DNA of 64,000 nt, taken from contig QANY01005384.1 in NCBI GenBank assembly GCA_003255025.1, forward strand, positions 186,001-250,000, in the 5' to 3' direction. How positions within the stretch are numbered: position 1 is the first letter of the stretch; each line of letters starts with the position of its first letter. Positions 54,545 through 64,000 of the stretch are shown here, one piece after another. A program made the translations under genes and the position numbers. Below the pieces are notes generated by a model. That model was not told where the DNA came from. It saw nothing but the letters and a program-made list of their open reading frames with translations, and made no database searches. The DNA is from Datisca glomerata (lineage: Eukaryota > Streptophyta > Magnoliopsida > Cucurbitales > Datiscaceae).

Positions 54545-55999
54545 AATCTAATTGTTAAACCTATAAGGGTATTTTCATAATTACCTTAATCCTGATGTGA
54601 ATACGAAACTTGACTTAGTTAGTTACAATCTTTGATATGCCAAAGGAGTGAGCTTGAATTTCCGGGCAATACCTCGACTGTTAGGATCGTGATTTAACTA
54701 TGTTGGAGTTGCGTGATTCATAGATATAGAAATTCGTGACTAGATTGCAAATGCAACAATATCACCTTATGCTTTATTAATGTGTGTGTGAATAAATCAA
54801 CTTGGCTAAGCATTAAATGAAACGAATCATTGAATAAGACATGGTGAACTGTGCGAGATAATTCACTGTAATATCTTTCTTATTCACAGTTAATAATGAG
54901 TTAAGGAAATATTAACTAGAACGGTAAATGGTAATTTCATATCTGATTCTTGTTACTAATATTCACGAGGGATAATACATTAAAATATTTTGTGGACCGT
55001 GAAATAAAAGTGTTTAGCTGTACCAACAGAAAATGTAGCGCGTATGAATTGAGAATTAATTTAGCATCAGGCCTATAGTGGAATCGTACGATGTCATAAT
55101 TAAATATTTTAAGAATTTATAGAGATAAATTTGTCGCGTATTTGAGTCCTATAGCTTTATAGCTCATAAGAACATGATTGAAAAAAAATAACACCAGTTG
55201 AACCAAAAACGTGTTTTGAACTAAGGTATATTTCCCGAACCCATATGTGATGGGTGTTGTCACTTAAGTAGTGAAAAACAAGTAATTAATGTTCAAATTA
55301 ATTAATTAGTTATTTTATAATTATTAGATAATTAATAAAAAAAGAAATTATTTAATTAATTAATGGAGATCAATTTAATTAATTAAATTAGATTAATGAA
55401 TTTGGATACAACATTTACTCTAGGGAAATGTACAATTTTTGGCAATAGCAAAAATTAGGGGGTGGATTTTTGGTAATTTGAAATATAGGGGTATATCTGT
55501 AAATTATGTAATTAATATATGAGGGATGGTAATAGGGCTGTATCCCAAACCCTAACACAACGTATGATTATATAGAGCAGAAAAGAGTTTTTCTCCCTCC
55601 TGCTGTTTGCCGCCGAAATCCATAGAGGAGAAGGAAAATTTTGATTTTCTTCAACAGTTGTTTTGAGAGCCCACACTCAATTCTTGATCAATATATGATT
55701 GTGATATACTTATGGATCCTACGAGTAGTTGTTGGTGTGAAAACTGATTCGAAATATGCCAAAAATGAATAACGCGAGACGACTAATAGGATTCCACTAA
55801 ATCAGAATATCTCCTATACAAGAAAGGCATACAATTGTTTTTACCTATATTGAATATGTTTAACTTAGTATGCAAATCATATGTATGATTTTAATATTTA
55901 ATATGATTAAATTAGTTGATGTGAAATTTTTTATTTTCCGCTCACGAACCGTTCATGGTTCATTGATTTTTTCTCAAATTTTTAAAACCCAATCCAACA
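54545..55999 (+). repeat. LTR of the Copia 3 family, 5'-truncated
   Basis: Follows LTR 1 from its position near 40905 (CCT..AAGGGTATTTTCATAATTA) to the end CCAACA at 55999. It differs from LTR 1-3 more than they differ from each other, so it is an older copy or a subfamily. No primer site follows; LTR family B starts about eight bases later. Confidence 0.75.
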
Positions 56000-56952
56000 A
56001 ATCCAACGTTGGACTTATGAGTAAATAATTATGTGTTGCAGATTTTCAAATAGAGTTAAACCCAATTAAAAGTGATCAACTAAGATTTTGGTATTTTGGG
56101 TTTTAATGTAGTTGATAAGATGTGGACATTTTGACGTGTACAGATTTTAGAGTAATTTTTATTTTTAATGATGATCTAAAATAAAAATATCAAAAGATAA
56201 CATATATGTTATGTCAATATAAGTGGTTATGTTACTTAGGTCACACGATTATGAAAAACTATTATATTCTTCCTAATATCCTATCNAAATCCATAGAGGA
56301 GAAGGAAAATTTTGATTTTCTTCAACAGTTGTTTTGAGAGTCCACACTCAATTCTTGATCAATGTCTGATTGAGATATACTTATGAATCCTCCGAGTAGT
56401 TGTTGGTGTGAAAACTGATTCGAAATCTGCCAAAAATGAATAACGCGAGACGACTAATAGGATTCCACTAAATCAGAATATCTCCTATACAAGAAAGGTA
56501 TACAATTGTTTTTACCTATATTGAATATGTTTAACTTATTATGCAAATCGTATGTATGGTTTTAATATTTAATATGATTAAATTAGTTGATGTGAATTTT
56601 TTTATTTTCCGCTCACGAACCGTTCGTGGTTCATTGATTTTTCCTCAAATTTTTAAAACCCAATCCAACAAAACGTTGGACTTATGAGTAAATAATTATG
56701 TGTTGCAGACTTTCAAGTAAAGTTAAACCCAATTAAAAGTGATCAACTAAGATTTTGGTATTTTGGGTTTTAATGTAGTTGATAAGATGTGGACATTTTG
56801 ACGTGTACAGATTTTAGAGTAATTTCTATTTTTAATGATGATCTAAAATAAAAATATCAAAAGATAACATATATGTTATGTCAATATAAGTGGTTATGGT
56901 CCTCAGGTCACACAATTATGAAAAACTATTATATTCTTCCTAATATCCTATC
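55616..56952 (+). repeat. Near-duplicate of about 670 bp around a single N (likely assembly duplication)
   Basis: AAATCCATAGAGGAGAAGG starts at 55616 and again at 56287, directly after the only N of the window (56286). Each copy runs through the LTR A end, the LTR B start and TTCTTCCTAATATCCTATC. The copies differ at scattered single bases and small indels. A duplication that crosses two different LTRs and ends exactly at an N is best explained by two alleles placed side by side. Confidence 0.85.
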
Positions 56953-57166
56953 ATTAGAGCGAAAACAGAGAGGTTTAATCATATGAGACTCTCTGATAGA
57001 GAATCATGTAGATCTGGAGGTCAACCGCTCAGCTCTAAACAACAATCTATCGTCATGGATTCAGGTATGCTTCCACTTTATTATTGATTTGATTTTTGGT
57101 ATGTTTAACATGAGATCTTAAGGTTTTATACGATGCGGTTTATACGATAAAGATTTTGAATCTAAC
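56007..57166 (+). repeat. LTR family B, probably solo
   Basis: Begins CGTTGGACTTATGAG, probably from TGTTGG, and ends GAATCTAACA at 57166. The 3' part matches 39132-39504. The part 56287-56680 is the duplicated LTR A end and should be removed when measuring this LTR. Confidence 0.65.
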
Positions 57167-58690
57167 ACTATTCACATCTCTGATCTCTAATTGTACATCT
57201 TATTTTCATGTTTCGATAATTCTTTTTCGTTGTTGGGGGTGATTTCCACTTTTGTTGTGGAGTTTTCTCCTAGTTGTGATCTACCTCTCTTGAGATAAGA
57301 TCCTTTTAATTTAGTTTTTCCTCCTCTTTCGTGTCATTTTTTTGCTCCATTTTTATAAATCGTCTGGGGTTTTAAGTGACTTCCTAGGTTTATTCTGGAA
57401 TATTAGCGTTTATGGTTTTGTGTTTCCAATTCAGTCTTTCATCAAAATGATGGGTTTGAAATTAAGCTTAACTAAATATGTTCAACATGTTTCTATGAAT
57501 TTCATCAATGGAATATAGATAATTGCTCAAAAGAAAACCCTTGAGTTGATGACTTGCTTGTGTAGTTTGGGGGTTAACTCTTTTAATTAACTGTACAATT
57601 AATAACTTTTGATATTTCTAATTTGACCCTTCAACAAATTAAAAATATCATTATGATATCTACACATTAATTATATGTTAATTATACCCATAATAAGCCT
57701 TAGAGCTTTAGTTTCTTAAATATATCACTTTATCCAAGCACATTCAAATATAGCACAACACATTTAATTTAACCCTACACGTTGAATGTTTTTCAAGACT
57801 CTCCAATTTGATCACATATGTAACCTTATAAATGTGTTTAACTTTAGAGCTCCCAAAATTTATTGTCTCAAGCACAAGATATATCCAAAACAATCTCGTC
57901 CATTGACTGTATTGACATAGGATTTTATTACTTTTATTGCATTACCCAACCACGTTACTTTTATTGTAATACCCGACCCTTCATAAATGGACATTTTTAT
58001 AAAATTAATTTAAAAGATAAATGTGATTTTTAAAATGGATTGTTTGTAATTTTTTTTGTAAAGCTATTTTAACTAGACGATATTATTTTTAAATTTTTTT
58101 TTTCAATTTAAAAAACAATTGTTTTATTATTTAATTTTTAAAACCCACAATTCTTTCTTCTATTTCTTCTTTGCTTCTCTTCTTTCTCTGTTCACTCTCT
58201 CACCCTTTAACCTATTATTTTTTCTGTAAACGATTTTTCTCGTCCTTCTCAAGATTAAGGGGAAAATGTATTGATGTGCATGAAATTTGTATTAGTGTTA
58301 GTGACACATAAAAAAATGCTTGATAATCCCAAAAGATCCTCTAGAGTATCAACTGTCCTCCTTTATTGAATAGATTAGCTTCATGTATATCTCCTCCATT
58401 GCATGTGTTTAGTTAAAAATAACTAAATAATAATCAAAATATCATATGAGGTCAAGCCTAGGATCACACCCATTCATGGGATCTCCTTTCTCCTTTATTT
58501 TATATCTATCACACGCAGCCGTCCACCAATCGCTATCAAATGGGAGTTCCCTATGGTTCTGAGCCAATTAGCTAGAACCACTTACTAACTTACCAATCTG
58601 TCTTATCCAAGTGATGCAGCTTACCCAATCAATCACGGCCACTTGACTGTCAGTCTAACCCTCCTTTTTGTTCTGATGTTATGTCCCATC
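57167..58690. other. Mostly unassigned AT-rich DNA with dispersed repeat at 57220-57375
   Basis: 57220-57375 is related to 2925-3105. The rest shows no coding frame or terminal repeat. It may include the minus-strand 3' LTR of Gypsy copy 2, expected left of the antisense ORF, but its ends could not be identified. Confidence 0.4.
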
Positions 58691-58696
58691 TAGGAG

Positions 58697-58900
58697 GTAA
58701 TGATTCCGCGTTCTTGAGATGTCGGTTCTGGTTCTAGAGGCGATGATCTCCCATTCTCGAGATGTCAGTTCTCGTTCTAGGGGAGATGATCTCTCATTCT
58801 CGAGATGTCAGTTCCTATTCTAGATGCAATGGTCTCTCGTTCTCGAGATGTCAATTCCCGTTCTAGGGCGATGATCTCTCATTCTCGAGACACCTCATGA
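58697..58900 (+). repeat. Minisatellite, about 4.5 units of 43 bp
   Basis: Units start (G/A)ATG(A/G)TCTC(C/T)C(A/G)TTCTCGAGA at 58742, 58785, 58828 and 58870, with an earlier degenerate unit at about 58699. TTCTCGAGA contains an XhoI-type palindrome in every unit. Confidence 0.9.
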
Positions 58901-59459
58901 CTTCAGCTAATAATCCATTTTTGCTTTCTCGACGCTTCTCATGAGTCCCTTTTGTTCCTCATGGCAGTGAATTATTTTTTTCCTGTATATTTTCCCTCAT
59001 TGCATTTCGTCGATATTCGTCGATATGCAATGAATGCTCTCAACACGCGCCCCATTTTTTGAAGAACGACTATTCTTGATCTACTTTCATCATCTCAGGA
59101 TCCTCTTTTATTCTGCAGAACATTAAGTGTTGTGCAAGAAATGCCATAAATATTTTCAAATAATGAGATAATGTACCATCGTTGCCTCGTTTTTGGGCTC
59201 ACTGACATGTTCTTTGAAAACTTCATTATTCTTAATTTTGTTTTATCCCATCGTGACACGCGTGCGCGTGGGCTTCATTTTTTCATTCTCTGCGTTGCTT
59301 CATTTTACAGCTCTCACGTCATGCGCGTTTCTAATCCACTAGGTTTCCTTTTATCCATCTTTCATACGTCATTGGCTTGCCTTTTAAGTAGATTGGATGT
59401 ATCCATTCGTCACGTATCCTTTTCTGTGCCCGATGTCTGGCATAATTTTTTTCATTTTG

Positions 59460-61614
59460 AACCTGGCTTTTACGTCTGCTACATATATAGGACCTTAATC
59501 TCCCACATTGTCTCTTTCACATTTAATCCTTACTCTGTAATTTCTTTATCTCCTTTCTTCTTCTTCTTCGTGTCCTTTGTTTTTTTCCCTTATTGGTTTA
59601 GCTATGGCAGAAAATTGTTTTGGGAAGAGTTTGATCATTTTATTGCCCGTCGTAAAGATGCCTTCCCATCTGATGTTATTTATGGTTTTAGGGATGGGAT
59701 ACCCAAATCATTTCCTTGTAATCCTCCGTACAAGGTTTCTTTAGCACCCATATATATAGCGTTAGGACTAAAACTTCTTTTTTCTCCTTTGTTTCAGGAA
59801 TTTTTTAGTACATTTCATCTGGTTCCCTCGCAATACACTCCTAGTACGTATAAAATCCTTTTAGGTATATAAGGCATAATTTATCCATAGGAGTAGATGA
59901 GATACGCGCAGTATACTCCGTTAGGCGGCGCAATACCTCTTATAATCTGGCCCCCCATTCCACTGAGAAACGGGGAGGCTTAGTTATTGATTTTTTGCCT
60001 GGGGATAAAGGCTAGGATGAAGAGACCCTCTAGATCGATGAGAATTGGGGAGGTGATGACCGCTAGACCATTCCTCGATTTTGGGGAGAGTCAGTAATCA
60101 GCCTAAACCTCTTGTTTCCACTTTTCACATTTCTTCTCTACTTTTTATGTATCTTGTTTCTTCATTCAGATTCTAACTTGAACAAGAGGCCATTTGTGCC
60201 AAAAGACGTTGCAGCCCCTCTTCTTGCCACTTATAGTTGTCCTGAATGGGACTGGAGAGATCTCCTTGATCCAAGGAGAGAGGTCGAAGTCGCGGTCACA
60301 CCCGTTCTGGTCGTCGAGTTCATCGCCCCTTCAACCTCTACAATTCATGCTCCTCGGACCATCCCCGTTGTGATCCCCGCTCCTTTTTTCCGTTGGGTAG
60401 TCTGGACAAGTTCTTCAGAAGGAAGTCGAAGAATAAGACGCAGCCCTCCATTTCACTTACAACGAGCTGGAGATGTTGAAGCGTCTCAATAATCATTTGT
60501 TTGGGATCGTTGGCGGGGAGGAGAGGAGCGTCCATCACAAATATGGGACTACCAGTGTTCCAAGCAGGTCTCTACCCCTAGTTCCTCCCCCCGTTCCAGT
60601 TGCTGTGTCGCCACCTGCCTCAGCTAATCCTTCATTCCCGTTAAGTGATAATATTTTGAGTCAGGAGGATGCCACATCTTATCCCCCTTCGCCTATTCAA
60701 AGGTCATCTTCACATCTTACTAGTTCCTAGGGCACACCCGTAGAGGACAACAGTCTTTGGAATTGGATGCATTTTTCAATGGCCCCACCCGTTAGAGCTT
60801 CAGTGAGGTTCCTAAAGGATCCATTTCCTTCACATGTTGTTGCAAAGGGGACCAGGTCAGACATGGATTTGGCTGCATTGTGTCAGATGTTCATTACGGA
60901 TAAAGTCGTTGGCCTTATTCATGGTTTAATGGAAATAAAAACTTTAAATATTCTCGTTTATTTTTTGCTTTTGGTTTGTGTCTGTTTGACTAATCACTTA
61001 GCTATTTTTGCTTGGCAGGTCATGACTTATCATAACGGGCTTCAGGCGGATTTGCATGCTATGGAGTTGCAGCTGGTGAGCTGCATAAATGAGGTCCGGG
61101 AAACTAACCGTGTATTTGTCACGGTCCTCGCTGAACGTGAGTGTCTAAAAGCAGTTGAGGCTGAGTTGCGACAAGCTAATGCCCATTTCACTACTGACTT
61201 AAACGCGACTGCAAATAAATGGTGAAGCTAGAAGCATCTCTGACGGAAGCATTAATGTTAGCAAAAGCCAGGTGGAAATCTGGTAATAGTTGAAAGGAAG
61301 TTGGTTGAGGATGCGGCTAATTGTCCGCAACAGAGATGAAGTTGGCCTCAACTGAGGCGACTTTTGTTGAGGTGAAAGAGCGAGAAACTAGTCTCGGGGG
61401 TCAGTACCAAGCCATTGTCAACATGGTTGAGAAGATGGCCTATTCTTTGGGGTATCGCAACGTTAAATCTTACCAGACTCCTCGCATTCCTCTCGTTCCT
61501 CCTCCTGAAGATTCTGTTGACCCTGAGGTGGAGGCTTGTTCTGACCCCATAACAGAGACCCTCATTGCCACCTTAGAGGTTCCTACTGAAGTTCCTCATG
61601 AAGGAGAAACTTAG
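59460..61614 (+). pseudogene. Antisense extra ORF of Gypsy copy 2 (Transposase_28-like plus coiled coil)
   Basis: Pieces in several frames. The end of the 59171-59872 frame, after a TATATATA box near 59481, reads FRDGIPKSF, then LAPIYIALGLKLLFSPLFQE and FHLVPSQYTPSTYKILLG, the pattern of the putative gypsy-type transposon domain (Transposase_28). 60112-60730 is Pro/Ser/Thr-rich. 60767-60930 reads SVRFLKDPFPSHVVAKGTRS; a lost-donor intron ends in TTGGCAG near 61018. 61019-61225 and 61321-61614 form a heptad-rich coiled coil ending YQAIVNMVEKMAYSLGYRNV and an acidic Pro/Glu tail. Frameshifts lie near 60100, 60480, 60730 and 61220. Function unknown. Confidence 0.65.
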
Positions 61615-62139
61615 CTCTTGGTGATTTTTCCTTTGTAATTCTTACCATTCTGGTTTGTTCTTTCTATTTTACTTTGTAGTTTTCCTTTTAATGAAGCAAT
61701 CTTTTTGCAATATGAGCTTTCAGTCTTTTTTAACGGTGATAACTTATCATTCCTGCAAGATAATACTTAACAAAAAATTTTATCCAAGAAAGTCTCATGC
61801 TTTCTAACACTTAATGAGATTTTTTAAAGTTATCTCCATAGCTAATTTGTGAAAGGTAACGCTTCAAAAAGGTGTAAAGAGTTAGGTCCCCTTTTTTCTT
61901 CGTGCCCATTCTTCTTTTTCTTTAAGAGTTTTTCTCGTAAATGTTTTTTGCCTAGTCAAGGGGATGTTTATCTGTTTTGGCTGTTTATACTTTCTATCCA
62001 TTGAAGTTGGAATTCCCTTTCTAATTGCAACGTAATGGGTCATTTCTCCCTTCCGTTTTGTTGTAACTATTTGGTGATGGAATGGGCTCATTTGGAGTAG
62101 CCTACTTCCACTTTTTTAGTCTTCTTCCCTTTTGAAAGT
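61615..62139. other. Spacer between antisense ORF and minisatellite
   Basis: T-rich and partly similar to 23171-23599 in the first copy. A Lys/Thr-rich 69-codon minus-strand frame at 61882-62091 has no recognised motif. Confidence 0.4.
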
Positions 62140-62540
62140 AGGATTTATGGGATACCCCCCCAAGGACTCTTCATACCCCCAGTTTTTCTTTTAGATGTAG
62201 GACTTATGAACTGCCTCTCCCAAGGATTTTTTATGCCTTAAGTTCATTCTGAGAGTAGGACTTATGAATTACCCCACCTAATGACTTTTAAGCCCTTATT
62301 TCCTTCTGAGAGTAGGACTTATGAACTGCCCCTCCCAATGACTTTTTATGCTCTTAGTTCCTTCTGAGAGTAGGACTTATGGACTACCCCTCCCAAGGAC
62401 TTATTATGCCCTTAGTTTCTTTTGAGAGTATGACTTATGAACTGCCCTTCCCAAGGACTTTTTATTCCATTAGTTCCTTCTGAGAGTAGGACTTATAAAG
62501 TGTCCTTCCCAATGACTTTTTAGGCCATTAGTTCTATTAT
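62140..62540 (+). repeat. Minisatellite of Gypsy copy 2, about seven units of 57-60 bp
   Basis: The block GAGAGTAGGACTTATGAACTGCC, or variants, recurs about every 58 bases from 62150 to 62500, joined by CCTCCCAA(G/T)GACTTTTTATGCCCTTAGTTCC-type sequence. It matches the array at 23600-25085. Confidence 0.9.
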
Positions 62541-62599
62541 TAGTAGTAGCCCGGCTGAGGAGAGAAGTTCGACGCTACTGTTTTTGCGTGGAAAACTTT

Positions 62600-63850
62600 T
62601 GAGGAAGAAGTACGGGGTAGATGTCCCATTATAATGGAAATTTTACATTCTTTACACAAAATATTTTTTTAGATGAATTGTGTTCCATGGTTTCTGCAAT
62701 TACGTTCCTTCACCCGTTTCCTAAGTGGTAATAACCACTTCCTCCTATTTTACAGATGATGTACGGTCCTTCTCATGTTGGCCCGAGCTTTCCTTCAATT
62801 TGGAAAATTTTTTTGAGGACCAGTTCTCCTACCTTGAATTCCCGTTTCCTCACTTTTTCTGAAAAAAAAAAAGACATCTATTTTTCTTATTATAACGGGC
62901 CATTCTAATCAGGGCCGCTTCTCTTCTTCCTAATAGTTCATCAAGACTGTTTTTTAGGAGCTCCCCATTTTGTTATTCGTTTAGTTCAGACCTGATGGTA
63001 GGGCTTTCAGTTTCTATGGGGATGACCGCTTCTGCTCCGTATGCTAATGCAAACGGGGTTTCTCCCATTGTTTCTCTCGACGTCGTTCTATATGCTCATA
63101 GGACTGCGGGTAGCTCTTCTACCCATTTTCCTTTTGCGGATTCTAAACGCTTCTTCAGGTTATCAAGTATGACCTAGTTTGATCTTTCCGCTTGTCCGAT
63201 CCCCTGGGGGTAGTAAAGCGTGGAGAAGCGATTCGTGATTTTCAGATCTTTAAAAAAATGTTCTTCCCAAGCTCCTGGTAAACTGAAGTTCGTTGTTAGA
63301 TACCAAGATCTGGGGGATCCCATACTTGCACACCAAGTTATTCCATAGGAACCCTTTTATCTCTTCCTCGTGAATTCTGGCAAAGGCTTCACTTTCAATC
63401 CACTTAGTGAAATAGTCCGTTGCAACTAACAGGAAGTTTTTTTTAGCAGGCATCATGGGGAGTGGTCCAACAATGTCTAGGGCCCATTGCATGAAAGGTC
63501 AAGAACTAACAACAATTTTGAGTTCCTCGAGGGCCATTTTTGCTACGGGCGTGAAACGCTAACACTTGTCAAATTTTTTCACATACTTTTTTGATGTATT
63601 TGAGGCCAGTAGTTTCCTTCATTCATGACTTTATGGGCTAGTGATCTGCCCCCGATGTGGTTTTCGCATATGCCCTCATGAATTTCTGCTAGTACATACT
63701 AGGCTTCTTTTTCTTGTAGGCATTTTAGGTATGGTCCTGCAAACATTTTCTTATATAGTACCCCGTTAACCATTGTGTACATGATACTTCATTGACGTGT
63801 CTTTTTGGCAAGTAGTTTATCTTCAGGAAGCGTTCTATTTTCGAGCAAGC
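62600..63850 (-). pseudogene. Gypsy copy 2 integrase, broken
   Basis: On the minus strand 63250-63492 reads MQWALDIVGPLPMMPAKKNF, then LLVATDYFTKWIESEAF, the core with the first catalytic Asp, and CKYGIPQILVSNNELQF. In copies with an intact core the last block carries the second catalytic Asp (SDNG), which is changed to SNNE here. The C-terminal [13 protein letters not shown] block lies at about 63110-63030 in another frame. The zinc-finger part is at 63600-63700. Confidence 0.75.
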
Positions 63851-63879
63851 AGATTATGTTGTCCGGCCAACAGGGCTCT

Positions 63880-64000
63880 TGCTCAATTTCTATATCGGCC
63901 GCGTTGGTTAAAGGGAGGGAGATGTTTGGTTCTTTCAGAACTTCTACGAGGACGTTCCTTCTATAAGGAAGGTGTAATGAAGATCCCTAGTTTGCTAGGG
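63880..64000 (-). pseudogene. Gypsy copy 2 RNase H C-terminal end, cut by window
   Basis: Aligns with 26340-26440 of copy 1 over TTCTACGAGGA(T/C)GTTCCT and AT(G/C)CC(A/T)AGTTTGC, the region just after the ADALANLGS block. Only the end is visible. Confidence 0.55.

Larger units (their letters stand above)
59171..64000 (-). mobile_element. Tat-type Ty3/Gypsy copy 2, running off the right edge
   Basis: Same layout as copy 1: antisense coiled-coil ORF on + (59171-61614), minisatellite (62140-62540), integrase on - (62600-63850) and the RNase H end at about 63900-64000. This copy keeps the N-terminal half of the antisense ORF that copy 1 lost. LTRs are not identified. Confidence 0.75.

Noticed and set aside
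59171..59460. N-terminal 100 residues of the 233-codon frame as a host protein
   Set aside because: The part before the TATATATA box is hydrophobic, Phe-rich and T-run-derived, with no domain; only the C-terminal end matches the Transposase_28-like ORF.

Overview
This is nuclear DNA of a flowering plant, probably a eudicot. It is AT-rich and gene-poor, and it is filled with nested LTR retrotransposons, CACTA and hAT DNA transposons and an endogenous pararetrovirus. Its telomere-like repeat is of the plant TTTAGGG type, and it holds fragments of plant nuclear genes (alanyl-tRNA synthetase, LIL3). Species and chromosome cannot be named from the sequence. No rRNA, tRNA or CRISPR array was recognised. 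Almost every transposon coding region is broken by stops and frameshifts, so the transposon layer looks old and inactive.

The only two genes that look intact and host-owned are a pair of paralogues coding small secreted cysteine-rich proteins (1818-2180 and 37571-37930, both +). Each lies in a duplicated segment of about 1 kb that includes promoter and 3' flank. About 35 kb of nested transposons separates the pair.

Layout. 1-1130: an LTR edge with primer-binding site. 1365-2310: secreted-protein gene A. 3490-9285 (+) and 9282-13975 (-): two degenerate caulimovirid-like copies in inverted, tail-to-tail arrangement, each with promoter and tRNA-Met primer site. About 13995-22279 (-): a Copia element holding a 433-bp hAT MITE with a perfect 8-bp target duplication. 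22280-27130: a Tat-type Ty3/Gypsy remnant whose pol reads on - and whose extra coiled-coil ORF reads on +; it holds a solo LTR with a 5-bp target duplication. 27150-33480 (-): a second Copia element, split by a 3.57-kb CACTA element that carries four colinear exons of an alanyl-tRNA synthetase gene. 33490-36742: repeats, a deleted Copia, a TRIM-like LTR, and a CACTA end next to a LIL3 fragment.

37085-38065: secreted-protein gene B. 38235-39520: an RNase H pseudogene and an LTR of family B. 39733-54320: a CACTA element whose minus-strand ORF is interrupted by a Copia tandem (LTR-internal-LTR-internal-LTR, 40511-53266). The second Copia unit carries an 850-bp insert made of a 188-bp tandem repeat plus degenerate telomere-like repeats. 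54545-57166: LTR fragments with a 670-bp near-duplication around a single N at 56286, probably an assembly artefact. 58697-58900: a minisatellite. 59171-64000: a second Tat-type Gypsy copy with the same antisense-ORF layout, running off the window.

The transposons form a readable nesting order: hAT in Copia in Gypsy; CACTA in Copia; telomere-like insert in Copia in CACTA. The host content is the secreted-protein pair.
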